Origin: Taeniopygia guttata
Taxonomy: Eukaryota; Chordata; Aves; Passeriformes; Estrildidae
Length of the DNA: 64,000 nt
Assembly (NCBI RefSeq): GCF_048771995.1
Contig: NC_133027.1
Location: 6,382,001 to 6,446,000 of the forward strand
Reading direction: 5' to 3'
Shown: positions 13,226 to 22,947 of the stretch, one piece after another
Layout of the letters: every line of letters begins with the position of its first letter
How positions within the stretch are numbered: position 1 is the first letter of the stretch
Notes under the pieces: model-generated
What the model was told of the DNA's origin: nothing
Database searches by the model: none
The model's input: only the letters and a program-made list of their open reading frames with translations
Position numbers and translations under genes: made by a program

Positions 13226-13480
13226 ACAGAGTCATAGAATGGTTTGGATTGGAAAGGACTTTTAAAGATCATCCAGTCCCACCCCCTGAGCAGGGTCTTC
13301 AATAAAACCAGGTTGCTCAAAGTTCCACCCAATGTGGCCTTGAATGGGATGGGGCGTCCACCACCTCTCTGGTCAACCTATTCCAGTGTTTAACCACCCT
13401 CATTGTAAAATGAGGGTGGTCTAAATCTACCCACTTTTTGTTTTAACACATTACTCTTTGTTCTGTGACAACAGGAGCTT
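13226..13480 (-). mobile_element. CR1 LINE 3' fragment with an internal hairpin
   Basis: Starts with the antisense tail AGTCATAGAATGGTTTGGAT, then CTTTTAAAGATCATCCAGTC, CAGGTTGCTCAAAGTTCCA, and CCAACCTATT-like antisense segments. A perfect inverted repeat at 13393-13420 interrupts the normal CR1 sequence. It ends near GTTCTGTGACAACAGG. Confidence 0.9.
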
Positions 13481-14584
13481 CTGAAAAGGACCACTTAAAC
13501 CTCACAGACTCCAGCCTGGAACTGGTGCCAGGCTTGGGAGTGTGTTGGACACATGGCAGTGTTGGGCATGTGTTGGGTCACAGGGACTGTCTCTGGCCTT
13601 GAATGAGGAATTTCAGGTGCTTTAGTGTCCCTGGCCATCCAGGTTTTCTAGAGCCTGAGTATGGGGAGTCTGTAGAGCAACTTTAATGTGGTAACATCAG
13701 CTTGCCAGATGCTCCAAAAATCAAGAAGTGCAGGAAAATAACTGCTTACTCCAGTCAAAATACCCATTTCTTTCTATTTTCAGAAAAATGCCTCATTTGG
13801 AAGGAAATGGCTGCACATTTAGACATGGGAGGTGTAAGATGCCAGCATTTCAGTGCTGAAAATAACACTTTCTACTGTTTATCCTGGTCTCAGGAAATAA
13901 ATTGAATAATGACTAAGAGGATGGGTGCTGCAAACCTTAATATCACACTGTCACCCCTTCCCTCCCTCCTGCTGGAGCTGTCAGTGGAGAGCATCTGGCC
14001 TTCCTCCAAAAACCACCTGCCATTTATTGCTCCAGCATTAAAGGCTGGACTGTGAGCCCAAACATCACCCTTGGAGCAGCAGGGTGTAAATCCATGCACT
14101 GACCATGGGACCATCACCATGGTGGGGCAGCTCTTGATGGCATCCTGCTGTCACCTCCAGCCTGGGGGAGGTCTGGGAGAGCCCAGCAGCTCTCAAGCCT
14201 CACCAAGAGACGTTAATTGTGCTGTGCTTGCTTGAGCCCAGCACTATAATTAGCAGTGCTGCATCAGCAGGTGCTGACGCCGCAGTGATGATCGTGCAGC
14301 TCATTTGCCAGGAGCTGCTGGCACTCCAGACAAACGAGGGGTTGTTTCAAGTGATTTTCCTGTCATGGAGTGTCCCTGGGTCTGTCCATCCCCTCTGAGT
14401 GCAGGTTTGCCATGTAACAGCAGTGGTGGATTTTTTATGGCAACTAACCAATTCATCCTATTGGAAAACGCTCCCGGAATTTGAAACATGCTCCTGTGAG
14501 TTTTGTATGGAGACCCTGGTGGGTGACCCTTGAGAAGGGAGATGGGACCTGGCCTGGGGACACAACCCAGGGCAGCACTGGGTA

Positions 14585-14762
14585 CAGAATCACAGAACTG
14601 TCAGGGTTGGAAGGGACCCCTGGGGATCACCCAGTCCGACCCCCCTGCCAAGGCAGAGTCACCTGGAGCAGGTGACACAGGAACGAATCCAGGTGGGTTT
14701 GGAATGTCTCTGGAGAGGGAGATGCCACAACCCCCCTGGGCAGATTTAGGGCAGTGTTAGAG
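14585..14762 (-). mobile_element. CR1 LINE 3' fragment
   Basis: Antisense tail CAGAATCACAGAACTGTCAG, then GGTTGGAAGGGACC, TGGGGATCACCCAGTCCGAC and TTTGGAATGTCTCTGGAGAG. The wording differs from the neighbouring copies, so this is a different CR1 subfamily. Confidence 0.85.
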
Positions 14763-15944
14763 GTGCTAACCCCAAAGGAAGGTTTTCTGCCTTAGACAAG
14801 ATGTTTTTACATCTTCAAACACCCAAACCCCAAATGGGAGGATCAAGTCCCCTGTGGTTTTTGTATGCTGGGGCAAGTGTGCCAAAAGAAGTGGAGAGCG
14901 CTTTTAGGATGCACACCAAGTGCTGTATCAGTGCCTCTTCCACTGGTACACATCTATTAATTTAAAATCTGGCATGCCATCCTAGTTTGGTTCCTTCAGA
15001 AGGGTCTGGAATGGGGCAGAACACCTGTGGGTCAGGGTGTCAAGCTCAGTCCAAGACCCACATGGCCATCCGTGGCAGCAAAGCACTGCTGGCATCATTC
15101 ACCCATGGGGATCATGTGTAGGAGTGCTTCTCCTTGGGGGTGGATGCAGGAAAAGAACCCCTTCCAGCCCTTCCACCCCTCATCCTTCCACTCTGAGATC
15201 CTCAGGCATGCAGCTGTAGGACACAGAGTAGGGAAAAGCAGAGCAAGACAAAGGGAGTGGGAACAAAAATAATGACTTGAGGGTCTTTCAGTACAAGGTG
15301 CACAAAACCCAGGTTACTTATAATTTTGCCATCAAAACAGCTTTTTTTAACCCCAGCATGGAATTGCTCAGGTGTCCTGGGGACACACTAAACTTCTTCC
15401 ACAGCACGTGCCCACGCTTATGAGTTCAAAAGTTGAGTCTGACGGGGACATGCAGAATTTGGTTCTTGCCAGACCAGCTTTTGTTTCCCTGCCAGATGCA
15501 GAAAATCTCACTGATTCGACTCTTTGGCTCTTCATCCCTCACGCTCATGGCGTGACCGAGGAGCTGCATTTGCCGAGCAAGTGTCACCCCAAGTTTGTGT
15601 CACTGCAGGAGGGAGAGGAGCCAGGGCTATTATAAGTTTATTATAATAATGTCCCTATTTCTAGGCTAACAGCAAGACCAAGAGGTATTTTGCAGAAGTT
15701 TGTGCACTTTATACCAGGCAACAAATCCTGATTCAGCTTGTTGCAAAAATGATTTATCACAATCACAGAAAGTTATAGGAGGGGAAGGCTGGATTAGTCC
15801 AGACAAGGCAGTTGATGGAGGTGCAGTGAAAGCAAATCCACAGTGAGGAAGGCTCCTGATTTCAAAAGGGCAAAGCTCACAAACTCATCATCACCAGAGC
15901 CTGGCTGCAAATGCCACCAGTGTGAGGACAGTCATGGCCTTCTC

Positions 15945-16365
15945 AGCCTGGAGAAGAGAAGGCTCCAGGGAAACCTCACTGTAACCTTTGTGTTTAAAGG
16001 GGCTTTATAAAAAAGAGGGAGAGCGACTTTTTACAAGTGCAGATAATGATAAGACAAAGAGGGATGGTTTTAAACTAAAAGAAATTTAGATTAATTACTA
16101 AGATTTGTCTTAGTAATTAATCTAAATTTCTCCTCTTCTAGTTTAAAATCAGTTCTTCACTGTGAGGGTGGTGAGGCCTGGCAGAGGTTGTCCAGAGAAG
16201 CTGTGGCTGCCCCATCCCTGGAATTGTTCAAGGCCGGGCTGGATGGGGCTTAGAGCAACCTGGGATAGTGGAAGGTGTCCCTGCCCATGGCAGGGAGTTG
16301 GGATGAGAAGAACTTTAATGTTCCTTCCAACCCAAACCATTCGGTGTTTTTCTGATTCTGCAAGA
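15945..16365 (+). mobile_element. CR1 LINE 3' fragment with an inverted duplication
   Basis: Sense CR1 about 420 bases long: GATGGTTTTAAACTAAAAG, GTGAGGGTGGTGAGGCC, CCAGAGAAGCTGTGGCTGCC, CCCTGCCCATGGCAGGGAGT and a degraded tail. At 16072-16142 the element contains a duplicated segment in inverted orientation, described under findings. Confidence 0.9.
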
Positions 16366-19300
16366 TCCAAGGTTAGTGCAGAGGTAGATGTTATTTCAGC
16401 TGTTACCAGTGTGCTGATGGCCTGTGGCTGTCTCCATGTCTCCAGTGTACCAAGGAGGTCTGAGGTCCACAGCAGCAGCAGCAAAACGGGAACCTCTTAA
16501 ATGCCCAGGCATGACACAAAACCCTGAGAAAACCTGAGCCCAGAAAAATTAAAAACAAAAGCGAGGGAACAGGATCACAGTTTTCAAATACCTCCAGGAA
16601 GGAGCCAAGAGGTAGCCAGGGGTGGATAAATATCAAGCAGGGAAAATATTTAGTTTAGTTAAAGGACCATATTGACACTTGAGCAAAAAAGGATTATCTG
16701 TCCACAGATACATTTAATTAGAGGAAACTTCCCATGTATTTGAGCAAAAGAAAGCAGAGGTGATAAGAACCAAAAAAGGAAAAAAAAAAAAAGAAGAAAA
16801 CCATTTTCAAGTTTAAATATAATTTTTATAAGGAAATTTTTTAAGATGGCAACAGCAGGGGTAAGGGAACGGATTCATGTCCTGTTCTTGCACCTCCTTA
16901 GGGGATGTGACTAATGTGGGTGGGTTAATTCATCTTTACTGTCCAGATTGTTGAATTTTTTGGGTGGTTCCCATGCCTAATTTCAGCTCAGGACAACTCA
17001 CAGGTTGCCAGCCTGCTTGAAGGGCCCATCCAGGGAGCAGAGGGCAGATGGGTGCTCCTTTTCCACAGGTCAGTTTGGTGGTGATACCTGTCCTGGAAGT
17101 TGGCAGAGCATCAGTGCATCCTCTTCCCATCACTGCCAGTCCCTGGTCCACCATCCTCCTGCCACAGAAATTATGTCTAGGTGCAGGGGAAGGTCATTGG
17201 GAAAGGAAGAAAAGGAGAAAAAAGCACAAATGGAGGAAAAAAACTGTGTTTTCACCACTTGTGGACAGCTCTGATTTTCAGGTGTGAGTTCCCTGGCTCC
17301 ATGGAGTTGTTTTGCTTTACGAAGTCAAATTGCTCCATGCCCAATTTTGTGTCTTTCTTCCATCAGTGTTATGGGCATCACTGCACAGGGCAGAGAGAAG
17401 GAGCATCCCTGCTCTGGGGAGACAGAACAGGCTGGGGGAAAAGGCAGGAGTGAGGGGTTTTCTCTGGGTGGGACAGGGCCTGAAGATAGAGGACAGGCCT
17501 GTTGTGTCAGCTCTGGAAGTGGACCTTCCTCCCAGCTCCACTTGCTGAGATGGGGCAAGAGAAAGACACAAGATCTAACCAGGGAGCCAGCATGGCCATA
17601 GATTTATTCTCAGCTCAAAAATCTCACTTAAATGGCAAATTAATTAATAGAAAAGCATGGTTTGGGAGCATTGGAACATTTGGGAGCATTGCCTCCATCC
17701 TTCCCCTTTTCCTGGGGGTATGGGAGCTGTTGGGGTAGGACTTTTCTCTGAATTTCACCCTTAATTTTTTTCTGATCAGTTTGCTTATGGGGAGTTTGAT
17801 CTCTGTCCTTCAAGTTTCCCCACTTGCAAAATGACAATAACACTGCCAGCCTCAGTAGAAAGGTACCTGGAGCTCTGCTCACCAGGGAGAGTGGCAAGAC
17901 AGCTTGTTATTCTTAAAATAAATTATCAGTAAAAGAAGAAGCCACAAAAAGCATTCATCAGCTATTGAAGGACCCTGGAAGATCGATGGTTTAGTTAGTA
18001 TCATTCTTGCCAAGTATTAGCCTGGAAAAATCAGAGCTGCCAGAAACAAAGTCAGGCAGATTAATGTCCTGCCTCAGTTGTAGTTTCCTGCTGAGCCTCA
18101 CAGGTCCTGGAAAAAGCTCCTGTGCCCAGAAATGTATTTTGAGACCAGCATGCTTATAGATTATTCCCTTCAAATCCAGGTGAAGTTAATCTCATCCACA
18201 GAGGGCAGAGAGCTGACAGCCCTGAGGGGATTGGAGCAGAAATTGGGGAGCAGGAGCAGAGACACAAGTGTGCGTTGGCTACAAGGGCTTGGGGTTTGCA
18301 ACAACTGTGAGCTGCCAGAAACACCCACAGCTTCCACAACAGGCAGGTTCTCCATTATCCACCCAGCTCCCTCCACCCCAGAAAGTAAGGAAAATTAAAT
18401 TAGAGTATCCCAAAAGAAACTATAAAGCTCATGGACACTCACACAGAGAAGCAGCTGCCACATCCTAAATGGTGTGATAAACACCTCAGGGGTTGCCATC
18501 AGGCAGGTATTTAATGAATACACAAATGGTTGTTCTTATTCCTCCTCCATCTTCCCATTTGTTGTCCTGGAAACTTCCCCTTTGAGGCACTCACAGGAGC
18601 AAAGTCCAAGAGGAGAAAAAACCAGCTGCAAACCCTTCATGGTGTAAAGTTTGTGGCCAAGTGATGTCAGGGGAGGATTTTGGGGTGAGCTGTGCCTGTA
18701 CCAAACTGCCTCCCTCCCACACACTGCACAGCTCGGCCCTGTGGCCCCAGTGATGGGCACAGACCCCCAAATATCCCCCACATCCCACATGGAGCCCACA
18801 GGACACCCTCAGCATCGCCTCCCATGTCCCCGCAGGTTGTTCACACAAAGGCTGCCCAGACCATCCCTCCTACAGACACTGCTGCCATCCTCAGAGGTTT
18901 GGCTGATACACAGGGAGCCAGAGGGGTCAGTGACCTCCCAGAAGACCCCGGGGAGTTTTTCCAAGTGGGATGTAAACAGCCACACCCAGAGGGTTGCAAT
19001 TAATTCCCCACGAAGATAAACTGCAATTTGGCTAAGGTAGGAGGAAAGTGCACAAGATGTCTTGTTCTTCTGCAGAGAGCACCTGCAATTCACGGGGTAA
19101 AAAAAAAGAAAGAAAGAAAATTTAAAAATACAATCCCAATGCTCATTTGCACTGGAGGAATTAAAAGGCCCTGATCAGCAGAGTCAGCCCATCCCGAGGA
19201 CACCAGGCTGTGCTGGAGGCATCTCTGGAGGGCTTTGTCCAAGCAAACACTGTCACCCTAAATACAATGTCCACAACTCATATCCCAGCCTTTGCAAGCA

Positions 19301-21509
19301 GGGCTGGGGCAGCAAATGTTTTATGCAACCCACACCAGAAATTTGGGTCTCTGCTCTGAAGCAAGATGCCCACAGCAGACAGAGGAGGATATGCCTTCAT
19401 CTTGCTTCCTTGTGCCCTCTGATTTCACAGGCACTACCACCCAGGACTGCCACCCCAGCACCCAAATCCCACCCCTCAAACACCATGATTGAGCCAGGCC
19501 AGGCAAGGGGCAAACCCCACATCCCATCTACAATGCACTCTTAAGCATATTTTCAATGCAGATTTTATAAAAAATGCACTTTTATGCATATTACATATAT
19601 TTATAAAGATCTTTATATTTACACCTTTACCTTTCTAGCCAAAGACTTCAGCCATTTGAGCTGCACGTCAGAGTTTGTGCATTGCCCACGATGCCTTGAA
19701 TAAGACAAAGATGAGAAGAAGGACAATCTCTTCTGCCACAGAGCTATGCCTCCAGGTCATGAACCCATTGATCCCACCTGCCTGGTTTATTTTCTTAAGG
19801 CTTAAGAGAGCTGGCTCAGAGGAAGAGTGGGGGCACGGGGCTTGTGGCTTTTCACACCACCCACGCTGCCAGGAAATACCCTGCCCATATGTGGGGCTCA
19901 GCTGCTCTCAGATATTTTTCCCCCACACACCCCCAGAGACGGAAAATATTTATATACTATACATCTATAAAAATACATAGTAATAATATAGGAAAATATG
20001 TAAATATATAAATAGCACAATTTGTTAAATATGTATGTAGTTTATCTAAATATATAATGTATTGATAAATACATAAGAAATATATTGTACACACATATAC
20101 ATATGCATACAACAAAAAGTTGGAAATCTGAAATGACAGAGCCAGGGAAAAGGTCAATATCCAGGTGCAATCAAAGAAAAGAACCATGCTGGAAGTGTGC
20201 AAAGCACAGAGCCAAGGATTGCCCAAGTCTTGACCAGTTCCACGACCTGCCATCAAGATAAATTAAATGCATCCCAACAACTCAGGGACCAAACAGCTTC
20301 CTTGTGCCTCCTCAGCAGCTCCAGGCCAAGGCACCTCCACAACACCTCTGCTTCGTGGTGTCTCTTCAGCTGGCTAAACCCTCTTCCAGGACTGTTTTTC
20401 TTTTTGCTTTACCTTCAAAGCCCATCAGAAAATGTGAGTGGCTGCCAGGACGGGAAGTGCAGCTGCAGGGTGGGGTTGGTGGTTCCCTGGGAGGGTGGCA
20501 TGATGGCTGTAGTGCTTACACCCTGTGTAAGTGCTTACATTTACCTGGGAGAACCCAGACCAGAAAAGGACATTTTTTAACTTCCCAGCTGGACTTGTTC
20601 CAAAAACCTGGTAAGGATAATTTAAAGCCAACTATTGATTGAGCCCAGAATTGCATACCTTCCCTTCCCTTTCCAGTTCTTGCCCAGGTAGATCAACCAC
20701 CACTGGTCCCAACACCTCTTGCCAACAGGCTGATACTGGTTCCACCTCAGAACTGCAGGCACTGAGAGCTAAATGTTTCAATGCTACCAAGGGAAAACTC
20801 CACCCCAGAGTTCCCAATAAAGGCTCTTGCTATTTGACACTGTATTTCATCTGTGCATGTGTTGAAAAGTTTCAATTGTGTACCTATGTATAGTCCTGCA
20901 CCAGCAATTTCCAGTGCCAGCCAGAAGGAAAACACAGCACCCTCGGTAACAGAAATCACTCTGGAGCCAAGTAAACAAAATGACAGTCTTATAAACCAAG
21001 CATTTGTCCCATTAAGGATTCAATTCGTAGACAGAATAACAAGGGATGAGTTATTTGGAAGTGCAGACTTTACGGACATGGGCAATGTAACACTGACAGA
21101 AATGCTGTGACTGCAAGACCTTAGCTCGGGAGTGACTCAGCACAGCAGCTGCTTCCTGGAAAATTAATACTTCAGGCTCCCCAAAATGCTTGCAAAGCCT
21201 TTGAGAGTTTGCAGAAACCAACCCTGGAAGCCCCATCAGCCATCTGATCTGTCAGTGCTGTGGGAATTAGCACAGGTCCCCCATCCCAGCACAGGGAGGG
21301 GACCTGCTGGGAGCTCCAGCAGCGACTGTGGGGACTCAAGGCAGTGCTACCAACAGAAAGCAATCACGTTTTGACCTCAAAGTTACCTCCTCATGAGCCC
21401 CAAACTCCAAAATCCCCCTCATCACCATGGGCACCCCAAACAAGCCCCTGCCCCAACCCAGGTGTCCCCTGGGCAGCTGTTAAGGAGGTTAACACAGAAT
21501 CATGTCAAG
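16366..21509. other. Intergenic DNA just downstream of TNFRSF21
   Basis: Mixed sequence with an A-rich tract near 16780, a GAAA-rich piece near 19100 and the AT-rich block at 19940-20115. Open frames are all short. The stretch 20900-21150 lacks repeats and carries a TGACTCAGCA word but nothing firm. Confidence 0.65.
19940..20115. repeat. AT-rich low-complexity block (3' intergenic)
   Basis: Nearly 180 bases dominated by ATATTTATA, AAATATATAA and ACACATATAC words with almost no G or C. No gene signal. Confidence 0.85.
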
Positions 21510-22717
21510 TAACAAACACCTAGTATTTATTAATAAATTAGTACACCGGAAGGCAATTTTTCAATTCATTCCCCTCTTCCCCCACTCCCACCCCTTCCCA
21601 AGGGGCAGCTCATGCCACCCTCATACCATTATTTCTTCGAATTGAGCGTAGTACAGACTGTTTGTTACGGGAGCATAATAATTGCAAATATAATCAGACA
21701 GACTTCTTACGATGCAGCTTTTTGTCCCCCATACCCCCCACCCCTGACCTCTTTTAATAAAAAGTGAAGTGTGATTTGAAGAGACTATTGAGACCACATA
21801 AGGTCTTCAGAGAACTTATTGGCCACATCTGTATAAAAAACAAGAGACACGAGTGTAAAAGCATAGCTTGGTTTAAGTCTTACAGCACGAGGAGAGCGGG
21901 ACCACCGGTGGCCTTCGCCTCCCCACGTCCAGCACCGGCTCCCTTCGGGGCCCCACCATTCCCACACGTGGCAAGGCAGGGTAACTCCTTACATTCGACT
22001 GGAGGCAAAGGATCTTTCCACTGCCTTGAAGGTTGGTGGGGCTTGACCCTTTTTCTTGTGGTTTAAGCGCTTCTGCTGTAGCGTATTGGGAGCGCGATGC
22101 GTTGTCCGGGTGAAATTCATACAATAAATAATCGTGCTAGTAAAATCTCAGCAATGGATATGAGCCAAACGAGTACATAAAAAAAAAGTCAGCTTGAGTG
22201 GGAAGCTTAGCTGCATTAAAAGACAGTAACCAGCAACAATTAGGGTGGGATTTTTGCGTGATTTTGCCATTTACTGCCCTGAGGCGAAGGGAAATGGTGG
22301 GGCATGGTCACTCCGAGCAACAGCTTTGACAGAGGAAGGGGATTACAGAGCAATCCCCAATTTCATGTGTTACATTACACCAGATTCATGATCTTTCAGT
22401 TCATTTAACTGTGGTTTTGGATTTTTTTGTTTGCTTTCTTTTTTTTTAAAGTGCATCGGCTGATCTGATTGGAATGAGAACAAGGAGAAGAGAGGCTTGG
22501 GGAGGGGCAGAGGGTGCAAAGACTTGGACTGAGCGATAGAGTTACAGTGGAGGGGGGCAACGCTGGCAAACTGCACCCCCTCCAAAAACCAAGGACACCT
22601 CAATGAAAATACTGGCCGTATATTCTACAAAAAATCCCGCCTGCGTATTGTTGGTCATCTTAACGAGTGCCAAGCTAGCTCTAGCAGATATTCGGAGAGC
22701 GTGCGGTGACCCAGTGC
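21510..22717 (-). other. TNFRSF21: TNFRSF21 3' untranslated region
   Basis: About 1.2 kb between the stop codon and the first good polyadenylation signal on the minus strand. It contains no recognisable CR1 or other interspersed repeat, unlike most similar lengths of this window. It keeps scattered CpGs, mainly in its first ~110 bases and around 21880-22110, suggesting sequence constraint. A perfect 8-base match to the miR-17/20/93/106 target site lies at 22447-22454. The left edge is estimated as 15-20 bases past the AATAAA. Confidence 0.75.
21526..21531 (-). terminator. TNFRSF21: Polyadenylation signal AATAAA of TNFRSF21
   Basis: A canonical AATAAA reads on the minus strand, followed within 15-45 bases by GT-rich sequence (GGTGTTTGTTACTTG and CTGTGTT), the usual downstream element. 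It is the first such signal with a proper downstream element after the stop codon. Confidence 0.75.
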
Positions 22718-22947
22718 CTACAGTAAATCGGGAAGGTGGCTATAGACAGAGTCCAGGAGGGTCTGGCTGGCTTCCTGGCTCTTGACTCCAGCGATCTCAA
22801 ATAGCCTGTCCAGCTTGTCTTCGGCCTGCGGGATCTCCTCGATCACGTGGAGCTCCTCGGGGTTGAGGATGTGCAGCATGTCGTCAAAGATGGGCTGCAG
22901 GTCGCACGGGTCCAAGCGCACCTGGCGCAGGACGGTGTCCTTCTTTT
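22718..22947 (-). CDS. TNFRSF21: TNFRSF21 exon 6 (C-terminal segment and stop codon)
   Basis: 230 bases, residues 565-640 and the TAG stop at 22718-22720. The acceptor TTTCCTCCTACAG is followed by AAAAGAAGG at 22947, completing a glutamate codon (ITK-E-KKDTVL, as in mammals). The encoded segment, from [14 protein letters not shown] through [24 protein letters not shown] to SHLPDLL, is nearly identical to human. Its pattern of amphipathic helices recalls the second half of a death-domain fold. The 3' splice site lies only 13 bases from a 54-bp minisatellite. Confidence 0.97.

Noticed and set aside
15945..16500. Open frames within CR1 fragments (also at 8615, 30419, 40573, 54000)
   Set aside because: These are chance frames in the noncoding 3' end of CR1; no reverse transcriptase domain is present in any copy.
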